A DNA stretch of 64,000 nucleotides from JBGTSJ01 sp041940305 (GCA_041940305.1 JBGTSJ010000001.1:62001-126000), one strand, 5' to 3'. Counted from the first letter of the stretch, positions 27,305 through 38,729 are shown. Program-made: numbers and translations. Notes: a model not told the origin generated them from the sequence alone.

Positions 27305-28606
27305 CTACAGCTCCCATCCTTGCCGATATGCGGGACGAATCAAGGCTTCCGCCTCGGGCGCGTTGGTCGCCTGCATGTTCGGACCATCCCATTCGAGCGG
27401 CTTGCCGAGCTTGTACGCCACGACGCCGGCCAGGATGTACTCGGTCATCCGGCCGCCGTAGTCAAAGCTGGAGAGCGCCTCGCCGCGCCCCTTGCAGGCT
27501 TCGATCCATTCGGCGTGGTGGCTGACCGGCCTGGGCAGCGTCGGTTCGGGGAGTTCGACATCCGCGAAGTCGGCCTGCGGAAAGATCTTGAGGTCGCCGC
27601 TGCTATGCGGAAAGAGCAGCTGTCCGGCTTCTCCCATGAACAGGCAGCCCTGGTCCGGGAGCGCGACGTCGTCGATCATTTCGTACGGCGGCGCCCAGAG
27701 ACCGTCGAACCAGGTGAGCGTGACGGGCGGCCGGTTGTCCCGTTCGGGGAACTCGTAGCGGACGACGAGGGCGTTGGGGCTGCTCTCGGCGTGCGGCGGT
27801 GGCCCGCCAGCGAGGATCTTCGTTGGGTAGTCGAGGTTCAGCGCCCAGTTGGGGGTGTCGATGATGTGGCAACCCATGTCGCCGAAGTTGCCGGAGCCGA
27901 AGTCCCACCAGCCCCGCCAGTAGAACGGGACATACGTCGGGTGATAAGGACGCTCAGCGGCCGGTCCCAGCCAGAGATCCCAGGCGAGATGTTCGGGCGC
28001 CGGCGGCGTTTCGGTCGGCCGGTCTCCACCGGAGAACTCCTTATTGGACCAGCAGTAGACCTGACGGATCGGTCCGAGCATGCCGCTTTGCACGATTTCG
28101 ACGGCCTGCCGCAACCGGTCGCTGGCGTGACCCTGGTTGCCCATCTGCGTGACGACGCCGGTTTCGCGGGCGACATCGGCCATGCGGCGGGCTTCGTACA
28201 CAGAATGGGAGAGCGGCTTTTCGCAGTAGACGTGCAGGCCGCGGCGCATGGCGGCGATCGCGGCGACGGCGTGGGTGTGGTCGGGCGTGCTGACGAGGAC
28301 GGCGTCGAGCTTTTCCGCGTCCAGCATCTTGCGGAAGTCGGCATAGCGGGCGGCGCTGGGATGCTTCTCGGCCGCTTCGCCCAGCCGCTGCGCATCCACG
28401 TCGCAGAGTGCGACGATGTTTTCGGTTTCGGCGACGGCGTCCAGGTTGGCGGCGCCACGTCCGTTGGCGCCGATCACTCCGACGTTGAGCTTCTCGTTGG
28501 CCGACCGTGGTTCGCCCCACGCGGGGCCGGCCGTTGCGATCCAAGCTCCGACACCGATCGCCGAAGCCTGCTGCAGAAACTCACGCCGAGAGTGCTGAAA
28601 GCGCAT
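27305..28606 (-). CDS. Tat-exported Gfo/Idh/MocA family oxidoreductase
   Basis: A 433-aa protein with a Tat signal (HSRREFLQQASAIGVGAWIA). The Rossmann domain begins LNVGVIGANGRGAANLDAVA and continues with IVALCDVDAQRLGEAAEKHP. HVYCEKPLSHSVYEARRM is the family EKP motif and YWRGWWDFGSGNFGDMGCH the active-site region. Such exported dehydrogenases are greatly expanded in planctomycetes and are thought to act on sugars, with a bound NAD(P) cofactor. GGAG precedes the ATG by seven bases. The flavoprotein gene follows after 81 bases. Confidence 0.9.
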   Translation of the reverse strand: MRFQHSRREFLQQASAIGVGAWIATAGPAWGEPRSANEKLNVGVIGANGRGAANLDAVAETENIVALCDVDAQRLGEAAEKHPSAARYADFRKMLDAEKLDAVLVSTPDHTHAVAAIAAMRRGLHVYCEKPLSHSVYEARRMADVARETGVVTQMGNQGHASDRLRQAVEIVQSGMLGPIRQVYCWSNKEFSGGDRPTETPPAPEHLAWDLWLGPAAERPYHPTYVPFYWRGWWDFGSGNFGDMGCHIIDTPNWALNLDYPTKILAGGPPPHAESSPNALVVRYEFPERDNRPPVTLTWFDGLWAPPYEMIDDVALPDQGCLFMGEAGQLLFPHSSGDLKIFPQADFADVELPEPTLPRPVSHHAEWIEACKGRGEALSSFDYGGRMTEYILAGVVAYKLGKPLEWDGPNMQATNAPEAEALIRPAYRQGWEL

Positions 28607-28970
28607 GGCAGACTCCGCTGCTGAACAAACAATTGAGTTGTGGCCCAGGTGACGCGGTTAGGAAAAGGGCGATCGCCGTGTCCGACGCCACGCGGGCGGT
28701 TGTCTCCGATCCGGTTCAGAGAATCAAGTCACAAATCGGGCGCGTCACAGGTCGCGCGGGAACTCGCAGCCGCGCGGCCTGACGAAGCTTGACTCACCGA
28801 TCGAACCGGCGCAATGCGCGTGGGAGTTGGACTCAGTTTTCGGATGGAGACAGTTGGTTCCGGCTTGACAGGCTGCACTCGACAATCTCGTGTTGCGTCC
28901 CCCCTCCCCGCCCCATCAGAATCATTCCTGACAAACTCGATCGAGCGCAATCCCACCGGAATCAACTGGT
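28607..28970. other. Divergent intergenic region before galU
   Basis: No gene is visible in these 364 bases. It must hold the promoters of the divergent oxidoreductase gene and galU. TTGACA at about 28865 is a perfect -35 box on the plus strand, but the position 17 bases later (TCGTGT) is a poor -10, so I do not call a promoter. Confidence 0.4.
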
Positions 28971-29864
28971 ATGAGCATTGATCTCGCCGTCGTTCCCGTC
29001 GCCGGCCACGGCACGCGGCTGCTGCCTTCCACTAAAAGCCAGCCGAAGGAAATGCTGCCCGTCGGCCGTAAACCCGTCGTGCAGTACGTGGTGGAGGAGC
29101 TGGCCAAGTCGGACATCCATCGCATTCTGTTCGTCACGGGCAACGGCAAGGAGTCGATTGAGAACTTCTTCGACCTGAACCACGAACTCATCCGGTTCCT
29201 GCGCGAGTCAGGGCGCGAGGAGCTGCTGGCGACGCTGGAGTTCGAGCGGGCGCCGATCGAGTACGCGTACACCCGGCAGCGGGAGCAGCTGGGACTCGGC
29301 CATGCCATTCTCTGCGCGGAGCCGTTCGTGGCGGACCAGTCGTTCGTGGTCGCGCTGGGAGATTCGATCATCGGGCTGCACGCCGATTCGAACATCGTCG
29401 AGCGGATGGTCGGGGAGTTCGAGCGGACGAAAGCCGATGTGGTGATCGCCTTCGAGGAACTGTCCGACCCGCGGGAGGTGGTGCACTACGGGATCGCGCA
29501 GCCCGCGGGCACGCCGGGGGATGTGTTTGAACTCACGGATGTCATCGAAAAGCCGGACGTGGATGAGGCGCCCAGCCGGCTGGCGGTCGCGGCCCGGTAT
29601 GTCTTCAGCTCCGCCATCTTCGAGCATCTGCACGAGACGCCGCCGGGAAAGAAGGGGGAGATCCAGTTGACCGACGCCATCCGCCGGCTGCTCAAATCCG
29701 GAGGGAAAGGGGTCGGCCTGCGGCTGGCCGCCGGGGAACGCCGGTTCGACATCGGCAACTTCGAAAGCTACTTCCAGGCCTTCGTCGAGTTCGCCCTCTC
29801 CGACGAAGAGTTCGGCCCCGGTCTGGCCGACCATCTCCGCACGCTGCTCGGCGGGGCCAAGTGA
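28971..29864 (+). CDS. galU: UTP-glucose-1-phosphate uridylyltransferase
   Basis: A 297-aa nucleotidyltransferase that makes UDP-glucose from UTP and glucose-1-phosphate. The N-terminal nucleotide loop reads AGHGTRLLPSTKSQPKEMLP (usually AGLGTRFLPATK), followed by VDKPVVQY-equivalent RKPVVQYVVEELA. YTRQREQLGLGHAILCAE and VALGDSII carry the metal-binding aspartate, and VIEKPDVDEAPSRLAVAARY and KKGEIQLTDAIRRLL are typical of GalU. Full length with no disruption. The next gene on the strand is a glucuronokinase-like GHMP kinase, so the pair likely serves UDP-sugar supply for the envelope. Confidence 0.93.
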   Translation: MSIDLAVVPVAGHGTRLLPSTKSQPKEMLPVGRKPVVQYVVEELAKSDIHRILFVTGNGKESIENFFDLNHELIRFLRESGREELLATLEFERAPIEYAYTRQREQLGLGHAILCAEPFVADQSFVVALGDSIIGLHADSNIVERMVGEFERTKADVVIAFEELSDPREVVHYGIAQPAGTPGDVFELTDVIEKPDVDEAPSRLAVAARYVFSSAIFEHLHETPPGKKGEIQLTDAIRRLLKSGGKGVGLRLAAGERRFDIGNFESYFQAFVEFALSDEEFGPGLADHLRTLLGGAK

Positions 29865-30068
29865 GGAACCACGGAATGCACGGGAAGGAAAGAACCGCGA
29901 AAGTTGCGAATGACGCGAAAGTGAAACGGTGGAGTTAAATTCGCATTTCTGGCCATGTGAAGAAGCGCAATCGCGGAGCGACTGCCGACCTTGGCGAAGT
30001 CAACTGCTTACCCCCAGCAGCTGGCCTTGGCTGCCTACTTCCGTGTATTCCGTACCTTCCGTGGTTCC
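29865..30068. repeat. Intergenic inverted repeat between galU and the GHMP kinase
   Basis: The left end GGAACCACGGAATGCACGGG and the right end GTATTCCGTACCTTCCGTGG plus TTCC are inverted repeats about 200 bases apart. Inside the left arm there are GCGAAAGTTGCGAATGACGC-type units like those at 11692-11778. Confidence 0.7.
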
Positions 30069-30096
30069 TTCTCCTTAAAATCCCGAAGCTGAAGTG

Positions 30097-31110
30097 ATGC
30101 AGATCATTCGCCAGCGTGCGTTCGCCCGGGCCGGGCTGATCGGGAATCCGTCCGACGGCTACAACGGCAAGACGATCTCCGTGATCGTCCCGCAGTTCCG
30201 CGCGGAGGTGGTGCTGTACGAGTGGCCGGAGATCGAGATTCTGTGGAGCCAGGAGGACCACAGCCGGTTCAAGTCGCTGCGCGAGCTGGATCACGACGTG
30301 GAACTGCACGGGTACTACGGAGGCATCCGGCTGGTGAAAGCGGCGATCCGCCGTTTCGTCCGCTACTGCGATGCGCAGCAACTGAAACTGCACGAGCGGA
30401 CGTTCTCGATCCGCTACGAGTCAAACATTCCGAGACAGGTAGGGCTCGCGGGGTCGAGCGCGATCATCATCGCCACGCTGCGGGCGCTGATGGACTTCTA
30501 CCAAGTCAAGATTCCCGAAGAGGTGCAGCCGTCGCTGGCGCTGAGCGTTGAGAAGGAAGAACTCGGCATCTCGGCGGGGCTGCAGGACCGCGTGATCCAG
30601 GTGTACGAGGGGGGGGTGTTCATGGACTTCGCCGCCGAGCGGATTACGGAACGACACGGATTCCGCTGCGGCGTCTACGAGCGCCTGCCGGTCGATCTCC
30701 TGCCGCCGCTGTACATCGCCTACAGCACGGAGGACAGCGAGCCGACGGAGGTGACGCACGGGCCGCTGGGCGAGCGGTATCGCCGCGGCGATCCGGAAGT
30801 GCATGCGGCGATGCGGCGCTTTGCCGAACTGACGGTCGCCGCCCGCGGCGCGATAATGAACAGGGACGCGACGACGCTGTCCCGGCTGCTGGATGAGAAC
30901 TTCAATCTGAGACGCACCATCATGGACCTGGCCCCGGCGCATATCCGGATGGTCGAGACCGCCCGGCGATCGGGCGCGAGCGCCAAATTCGCCGGCTCCG
31001 GCGGGGCCATTATTGGGACGTATGTCGACGAAGCGATGTTCGCCGCCCTCCGCCGCGATCTGAGCCGCATCGGCTGTCAGGTGTTCCGGCTGAATCCATC
31101 CGCGACCTGA
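30097..31110 (+). CDS. GHMP-family sugar kinase, glucuronokinase-like
   Basis: A 337-aa GHMP kinase. The N-terminal RAFARAGLIGNPSDGYNGKT is the substrate loop and PRQVGLAGSSAIIIATLRAL is the ATP motif 2 (PxxxGLGSSAA type). The C-terminal SGASAKFAGSGGAIIG is motif 3. The overall pattern, in particular NPSDGYNGKTIS and EELGISAGLQDRVIQVYEG, resembles plant glucuronokinase, which makes glucuronate-1-phosphate for UDP-glucuronate synthesis. The location just after galU fits such a role, but a related sugar kinase cannot be excluded. ATG 30097 is preferred to the GTG directly before it. Confidence 0.82.
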   Translation: MQIIRQRAFARAGLIGNPSDGYNGKTISVIVPQFRAEVVLYEWPEIEILWSQEDHSRFKSLRELDHDVELHGYYGGIRLVKAAIRRFVRYCDAQQLKLHERTFSIRYESNIPRQVGLAGSSAIIIATLRALMDFYQVKIPEEVQPSLALSVEKEELGISAGLQDRVIQVYEGGVFMDFAAERITERHGFRCGVYERLPVDLLPPLYIAYSTEDSEPTEVTHGPLGERYRRGDPEVHAAMRRFAELTVAARGAIMNRDATTLSRLLDENFNLRRTIMDLAPAHIRMVETARRSGASAKFAGSGGAIIGTYVDEAMFAALRRDLSRIGCQVFRLNPSAT

Positions 31111-31129
31111 CTCAGTCCACTGCCCACTC

Positions 31130-31157
31130 TTGACCTGTCGCTGGCTGCGCCTACAGT
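31130..31157 (+). promoter_or_regulatory. Promoter of the radical SAM/UdgX operon
   Basis: TTGACC (31130-31135) and TACAGT (31152-31157) are separated by 16 bases. The GTG start at 31181 follows 24 bases later. A LexA-type site was looked for but not seen. Confidence 0.55.
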
Positions 31158-31180
31158 CAGTATACAGAAAGACAGGTGAC

Positions 31181-32431
31181 GTGGACGTTCAGCACAAGCT
31201 TGCCATCCTGGCCGATGCGGCCAAGTACGACGCCTCCTGCGCCAGCAGCGGGGCGAAATCGACGCGTGCCGGCAGCCGGATCGGCAGCACTGAGGGGATG
31301 GGGATCTGCCACAGCTACACCCCGGACGGCCGGTGTGTCTCGCTGCTGAAGATCCTGCTGACGAACTACTGCATCTACGATTGCCAGTACTGCGTGAATC
31401 GCGTGTCGAGCGACACGCCGCGGGCCCGCTTTACCGTCGATGAGGTCGTGCGGCTGACGCTGAGGTTCTACGAGCGGAACTACATCGAGGGACTGTTCCT
31501 CAGCTCGGGCATCATTCAGAACGCCGACTACACGATGGAGCAGCTGGTGCGCGTGGCCCGCGTCCTGCGGGAGGAGCACCGCTTCGGGGGGTATATCCAT
31601 CTCAAGACCATTCCGGGAGCGGCCGAAGGGCTGCTGGAGGAAGCGGGACGCTGGGCCGACCGCGTCAGCGTCAACATCGAACTTCCGACCGAGCCCGACC
31701 TGCAGCGGCTGGCTCCCGAGAAGAAGCGGGGAGAGATCGTCGGCGCGATGCAGTCGGTGAAGCAGCGGATCGACGACTCTCGCTCCGAGCGAGAGCTGGG
31801 ATTCAAAGCTCCGCGATTCGCTCCCGCCGGTCAGAGCACGCAGATGGTGATCGGCGCAACGCCCACGCCGGACCTCGACATTCTGCAGACCGCCCGAAGT
31901 CTCTACGAAACCCAGAAGCTGCGGCGGGTCTACTATTCCCCCTACAGCCCGATTCCGCATGCCGATGCGCGGTTGCCGGGGCAAAGTCCGCCACTGGTCC
32001 GCGAACATCGGCTGTACCAGGCCGACTGGCTGCTGCGGTTTTACGGATTTCGGGCGGACGAACTGGTTGCAGAGGCAGACCGCAATCTTTCCCTCGAGAT
32101 CGATCCGAAGCTGGCGTGGGCGCTTGCGCATCGCGAACAGTTCCCGGTGGATGTGAATATGGCCGATCGCGAGTCGCTGTTGAGGATTCCAGGCGTGGGG
32201 CAGAAGAGCGTCCGGGGTATCCTGCGGACACGGCGGCATCATCGCCTGCGAATCGTCGACCTCGAGAAGCTGCGGGTCGCCTGGAAGCGGGCGGCGCCGT
32301 TCGTGGTCACGGCCGACCACAATCCGGCGCTCCGCCTGCTGGATGCCCTGGCGTTGCGGGCCCATGTGCGTCCGCAGCGGCAGTTGTTGCTGTTCGAGTC
32401 GAAGTCGATGGCGCGGAGCGGCGAGCTTTAG
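31181..32431 (+). CDS. Putative DNA modification/repair radical SAM protein linked to UdgX
   Basis: A 416-aa radical SAM enzyme of the group always found beside UdgX/DUF4130 proteins. The cluster motif is CIYDCQYCVNR (CxxxCxxC). Other markers are ASSGAKSTRAGSRIGSTEGM near the N-terminus, GLFLSSGIIQNADYTMEQLV, GYIHLKTIPGA and RVYYSPYSPIPH. The C-terminus carries a helix-hairpin-helix DNA-binding motif (RESLLRIPGVGQKSVRGILR). The GTG at 31181 with AGG four bases upstream is chosen. It ends two bases before the next gene, so they are certainly co-transcribed. The radical chemistry on DNA is not known. Confidence 0.88.
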   Translation: MDVQHKLAILADAAKYDASCASSGAKSTRAGSRIGSTEGMGICHSYTPDGRCVSLLKILLTNYCIYDCQYCVNRVSSDTPRARFTVDEVVRLTLRFYERNYIEGLFLSSGIIQNADYTMEQLVRVARVLREEHRFGGYIHLKTIPGAAEGLLEEAGRWADRVSVNIELPTEPDLQRLAPEKKRGEIVGAMQSVKQRIDDSRSERELGFKAPRFAPAGQSTQMVIGATPTPDLDILQTARSLYETQKLRRVYYSPYSPIPHADARLPGQSPPLVREHRLYQADWLLRFYGFRADELVAEADRNLSLEIDPKLAWALAHREQFPVDVNMADRESLLRIPGVGQKSVRGILRTRRHHRLRIVDLEKLRVAWKRAAPFVVTADHNPALRLLDALALRAHVRPQRQLLLFESKSMARSGEL

Positions 32432-32433
32432 GC

Positions 32434-33849
32434 ATGCATCTTCAGGTCAGCACCTTCGATAAGTGGCGGAAAGAGGCGCGGCAGCTACTGGGCGCCGGGG
32501 TGCCGCCGTCTGCCGTGCACTTTGATGGAAGCGGGCAGCGCGGGCTGTTCCCGCCGACCAGTCTGCCGAAGCGGGATCGGTCCGCTGCGCCGGCTGACCG
32601 ACGGCGGTCGCCGGCGCGCGTACCTCCGACGTTTCTCCACGCGGCCCGGGGTGCCGCCTGCCATCGTGCTGCGGACCGATTCGAGTTGCTTTACCGGGTG
32701 CTCTGGCGGCTGCAGCATGGCGAGCCCCGGCTGATGGAGATCGCCACGGACGATGATGTGCATCGACTGCATCGTCTGGCTCAAGCCGTGCGGCGGGACT
32801 CGCACAAGATGAAGGCGTTCGTCCGGTTTGCCCGCGTCGTCGATGACGAGGGAAAAGAGCGGTTCGTGGCGTGGCATCGCCCAGACCATCGCGTGCTCCG
32901 ACTGACGGCGCCGTTCTTTGCGAGACGGTTTCCGGCGATGCAGTGGGCGATCCTCACTCCCGATGAGTCCGTCACCTGGGATCTCGAGCAGCTGCACTAC
33001 GGACCGGGAGTTCCTGCTTCATCAGCGCCGGCACATGACGATCTGGTCGATCTGTGGAAGACGTATTACGGCTCCACGTTCAATCCGGCGCGGATCAAGC
33101 TGCAGACGATGAAGCGGGAGATGCCGGTGCGGCACTGGAGAACGCTGCCGGAGACCGCCGCCATTCCAGGGCTCCTGGACGATGCGCCGCGGCGCGTTTC
33201 CGAAATGGTGGCCCGGACCGAGGGTTCGGCACGGTCGGCGGCTGATTGTCTGCCTGCTGAGCGGGACTGGCTATCGCTCCGCACGGCGGCGGACCGATGC
33301 GAAGGCTGCCAGCTGCATGGTCCTGCGACGCAGACGGTCTTTGGTGAGGGTCCCCCCGATGCGCGGATCATGCTGGTGGGGGAGCAGCCCGGCGACAGCG
33401 AAGACCTGGCGGGCCGCCCGTTCGTCGGTCCCGCGGGAGAGGTGCTAGATGATGCGCTGCGCGCGGCCGGGCTTGAGCGTTCCGAGTTGTACGTCACCAA
33501 TGCGGTGAAGCACTTCAAGTACGAGCCGCGGGGCAAACGCCGGTTGCACCAGAAGCCGGATGCCCGCGAGATGTCGGCCTGTCAGCCGTGGCTGATCGCC
33601 GAGATCGAACTGGTGCAGCCGGATGTGCTGGTGTGCCTCGGCGCGACGGCGGCGCAGTCGCTCATCGGACGCGACTTTCGGATCACCCGGCAGCGCGGCA
33701 CGTTTCTGCAGACCCGCTGGTGTCCGTTAACCATCGCCACCTATCACCCTTCGGCTGTGCTGCGGGCGCCCGTTGAGAACCGCCGTCACGAAGTGCTCAG
33801 TGCGCTCATTAGTGACCTTCGCCTGGTGAATGAGCGAGTCCGCGGTTGA
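32434..33849 (+). CDS. DUF4130-UdgX fusion, uracil-DNA-binding/excision protein
   Basis: A 471-aa two-domain protein. Residues 1-240 are the DUF4130 domain (FELLYRVLWRLQHGEP, HKMKAFVRFARV, FARRFPAMQWAILTPDES, WKTYYGSTFNPARIK). Residues 270-471 are a UdgX-type family 4-like uracil-DNA glycosylase: iron-sulfur cysteines C289, C292, C383 and C401, motif A GEQPGDSEDLAGRPFVGP and the loop GKRRLH (about 366-372), whose histidine in characterised UdgX forms a covalent bond with the DNA after uracil removal. HPSAVLR is present near the end. The presence of KRRLH suggests covalent capture rather than simple turnover. It is coupled to the radical SAM gene. Confidence 0.9.
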   Translation: MHLQVSTFDKWRKEARQLLGAGVPPSAVHFDGSGQRGLFPPTSLPKRDRSAAPADRRRSPARVPPTFLHAARGAACHRAADRFELLYRVLWRLQHGEPRLMEIATDDDVHRLHRLAQAVRRDSHKMKAFVRFARVVDDEGKERFVAWHRPDHRVLRLTAPFFARRFPAMQWAILTPDESVTWDLEQLHYGPGVPASSAPAHDDLVDLWKTYYGSTFNPARIKLQTMKREMPVRHWRTLPETAAIPGLLDDAPRRVSEMVARTEGSARSAADCLPAERDWLSLRTAADRCEGCQLHGPATQTVFGEGPPDARIMLVGEQPGDSEDLAGRPFVGPAGEVLDDALRAAGLERSELYVTNAVKHFKYEPRGKRRLHQKPDAREMSACQPWLIAEIELVQPDVLVCLGATAAQSLIGRDFRITRQRGTFLQTRWCPLTIATYHPSAVLRAPVENRRHEVLSALISDLRLVNERVRG

Positions 33850-33968
33850 GCGATCAAGTTCACTCAGGGGAATTCCTAGCGATCACCGAGACATCGTCCC
33901 CATAGGCGGGGGCTGCCACTGACCTATAACCCCCGTGAGCATCCGATTCCTCGAACCATCGATTCCTC

Positions 33969-36065
<2,097 letters not shown>

Positions 36066-36256
36066 GCGAATCGAGAGATCTCAGCGAGCAATGAAAGGTT
36101 GAGAGCGAAATCCCGAACTGTCAGCCTGTCGGGTCAATTGCCAGATTCCGGCTGCATCTCAGTGATCCGACTGAAGGTTTTGCGGTCAGCCAGTCCTGCA
36201 GCTCTTACAGCGTCCGGTATGACGTGTCCCGCAAGCTGGGGATCGCTCCGTTCTCT

Positions 36257-36751
36257 TCATTCACATTCGGACCGCGACGGGTCATCAAGGCGCTTCTCCC
36301 AACGCCAGACTGGCCCGTCCTCCGGATCGAGCACTTCTCCAATGAGTTTGAAGCCCTGCTTTTCCAGGATGCGGCAGGATGCATTCCGCTCCGGCAGCGT
36401 GTGCGCCCGGACGGTGTGGACGCGGCCGCCGTTCTGGATGAACGTGAGCAGTCCCTCGGCCGCTTCGGTTCCGTAGCCGCGGCCCTGGTGCTCGGGGAGG
36501 ATTCCGTACGCGATCTCGACGCAGCCATCATCGCTCGGCGGTCCCTTGAAACCTGCGTGGCCGATGAGCGTTCCGGTGTCCCGTTCGAGCAACCGGAAGC
36601 CGAGGGTCCATTCGTCTGCTCCGGGATCTGTGACGCGCGCCAGCCAATCGTCGGAAACCTGGGCCCGGTCCTCCGGCGGCAGGGAGTCGAGCATGGCGCG
36701 CACGTCGTCGACGGATTGCGGCACCAATTGCAGGCGATTGGTCTCGACCAT
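36257..36751 (-). CDS. GNAT family N-acetyltransferase (RimJ/RimL type)
   Basis: A 164-aa acetyltransferase. VETNRLQLVPQSVDDVRAML is the standard N-terminus, IAYGILPEHQGRGYGTEAAE is the acetyl-CoA binding motif A (Q/RxxGxG/A) and VRAHTLPERNASCRILEKQGFK is motif B. These features match the RimJ/RimL/ribosomal-protein or spermidine type, but the acceptor is unknown. ATG 36751 (MVETNRLQL) is preferred to 36865, since the extra N-terminal residues are not family-like. It is convergent with katE and divergent from the 626-aa gene. Confidence 0.85.
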   Translation of the reverse strand: MVETNRLQLVPQSVDDVRAMLDSLPPEDRAQVSDDWLARVTDPGADEWTLGFRLLERDTGTLIGHAGFKGPPSDDGCVEIAYGILPEHQGRGYGTEAAEGLLTFIQNGGRVHTVRAHTLPERNASCRILEKQGFKLIGEVLDPEDGPVWRWEKRLDDPSRSECE

Positions 36752-36848
36752 CAGTTTGCGCTCATGCCCGCCGAAGAATGAGTGCGCCTCGTGTCGACTG
36801 ACCGGCGACTTGCAGCGCATTTTCGGAGGACGCTGGTAGAATCGCAGT

Positions 36849-38729
36849 ATGCACGATGTCCTCAAAATCAGCGAGCGGGTGACCGTTCTGCCGGTGATCC
36901 ACGGCAGCGGGGACTTTGCGGTCGAGGTCCGACGGCTGATGCTGTCGGAACGGTTCGACTGCCTGGCGGTGCCGCTGCCGCCGTCGTTTCAGTCCGACGT
37001 CGAGCGGGCAATCGTGCATCTGCCGAACGTCACCTTGGTGCTGCAGGAGGAGTTGCCGAATTACCGGGTGAGCGACTGGTCGCCGGAGAGCGAAGCGGCG
37101 GCGGACGACGGTGATGAGCGAAGCTACAGCTATGTGCCGATCGACCCCTGCCAGCCGGTGATTGCGGCGCTGCGGATCGCCCAGCAGGAGCATCTGCACC
37201 GGGCGTTCATCGACCTGGAAGTGGACCGGTTCCAGCCGCTCGGGGCGGTGCTGCCCGATCCTTATGCACTCAAGAAAGTGCCCAGCGAGAAGTTTGCGGC
37301 GGCGGTGCTGCCGGCCATTCCGCGGCTGCCGGAGGGCCAGCCGCAGCAGCGCACGTTGGTGATGGCGCGGCGGCTGCGGGAACTGGAAGAGCGGTATGAG
37401 TCGATCCTGTTTGTCTGCTCGCTGACCGACTGGCCGTGGGTGCGTGAGGCATACACGGAGCGGCGGGAGCCGTCGGCGGTCGATGCAGTCGTCGAGGACA
37501 CGGTGCTGTTTCGGCCGGAGCCGCAGACGCTGGTGTTCCTGCTCGGGGAGTTGCCGTTCATCACTGGCCTGTATGAACGCGCGCGGGCCGAACTGGATGA
37601 TGATGAGAACCTGTCGATCGACGGTGTGAAGGAGATGCTGCTGGCGGCACGGGTTCGCTACGAGGCGGATCTCAAGAGCCGGGCGCGCAAACTGACGCCG
37701 CACCTGTTCTCGACGCTGCTCAAGTATGTGCGGAACCTGTCGCTGATCGAGCGGCGGATGACGCCCGACCTGTATACGCTCATCATCGCCGCCCAGCAGA
37801 TCGCGGGTGACCAGTTCGCCATTCACTTGGCCGAGACGGCGCGGGAGTACCTGCCGCAGGAGTGGCTGCCGTATCCCGAATTAAAGATGGGCATCAACCG
37901 GGGACAGCTGCCGGACGGGGATGTGGCGTTGCTCAAGACGCGGCTGCCGGGGAACCCGGTGTCGTGGCGCACGTGCCGGCTGAACCGCCGCCCGCCGAAG
38001 ATCGACCAGATGCAGTGGGCCATGCGTTGGAACCCGTTCCGGCAGTGCAGCTGGCCGCCGGAGGACATAGCGATCGAGCGGTTCCGTACACACGTCAAGG
38101 ATCACGCGCTATCGATCCTGGGGAACGACCTGGCGAAGACAGAGAAGTTCTCGACGAGCCTCAAGGACGGGCTCGACATCCGGGAGACGCTCCGCAACTG
38201 GCACACCGGAGATTTGTACGTCCGGGAATACCCGCCGAATCGCGGGAGCCTGGACTGCGTGATCATGCTGTTCGATTCGCCCGCCGATCCACGGGATTAT
38301 CCGTGGCGGATCACGTGGCATGCCGAAGTGCACGATGAGTCGACGCTGTCGTTCTTCGCAACGGACTTTCACAGCGAACTGGTGGGGCCGGGGATCGCGC
38401 TCTCCACGTACGGCGGGGCGATGTTCCTGTTTCCGCCGCGGCCGATCGAGGACATCTGGCGGGACGAGCAGTTCGACTTTGTTGATACGCTGGAGGAGCG
38501 ATTGCTGGCGGCAGCCTGCGTGTACTCGCGGGAGAAGCACATCGCGCTGCTGTCGGCGGCTCCGCCCGGCGCCGGCTGGCGGCGGCTGGCGAAGAAGCAT
38601 CACAAGAAGCTGATCCACGTGCCGCTGGCGCACTTCAGCCAGGAGACCGTGCAGCAGCTGCGAATGTTTCACGTGCTGAACGGACGCGAAGTCCGGAGCT
38701 TCGCGGAACATTTTATCCGCCGTGCCTGA
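36849..38729 (+). CDS. Large conserved-looking hypothetical protein (626 aa)
   Basis: A 626-aa soluble protein with no signal peptide. The N-terminus VTVLPVIHGSGDFAVEVRRL, followed by FDCLAVPLPPSFQSDVERAI and YSYVPIDPCQPVIAALRIAQ, alternates strands and helices and vaguely recalls the TraB/ChaN-like or DUF5682 fold, in which the histidine after the first strand is catalytic. The middle is helical (KEMLLAARVRYEADLKSRAR). The C-terminal 200 residues are alpha/beta and contain WPPEDIAIERFRTHVKDHAL. I do not recognise a family with certainty. The DUF5682 comparison is a guess and should be tested by a profile search. Confidence 0.7.
   Translation: MHDVLKISERVTVLPVIHGSGDFAVEVRRLMLSERFDCLAVPLPPSFQSDVERAIVHLPNVTLVLQEELPNYRVSDWSPESEAAADDGDERSYSYVPIDPCQPVIAALRIAQQEHLHRAFIDLEVDRFQPLGAVLPDPYALKKVPSEKFAAAVLPAIPRLPEGQPQQRTLVMARRLRELEERYESILFVCSLTDWPWVREAYTERREPSAVDAVVEDTVLFRPEPQTLVFLLGELPFITGLYERARAELDDDENLSIDGVKEMLLAARVRYEADLKSRARKLTPHLFSTLLKYVRNLSLIERRMTPDLYTLIIAAQQIAGDQFAIHLAETAREYLPQEWLPYPELKMGINRGQLPDGDVALLKTRLPGNPVSWRTCRLNRRPPKIDQMQWAMRWNPFRQCSWPPEDIAIERFRTHVKDHALSILGNDLAKTEKFSTSLKDGLDIRETLRNWHTGDLYVREYPPNRGSLDCVIMLFDSPADPRDYPWRITWHAEVHDESTLSFFATDFHSELVGPGIALSTYGGAMFLFPPRPIEDIWRDEQFDFVDTLEERLLAAACVYSREKHIALLSAAPPGAGWRRLAKKHHKKLIHVPLAHFSQETVQQLRMFHVLNGREVRSFAEHFIRRA

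Noticed and set aside
28865..28893. Perfect TTGACA as a galU promoter
   Set aside because: No acceptable -10 box lies at 15-19 bases; left as uncertain.
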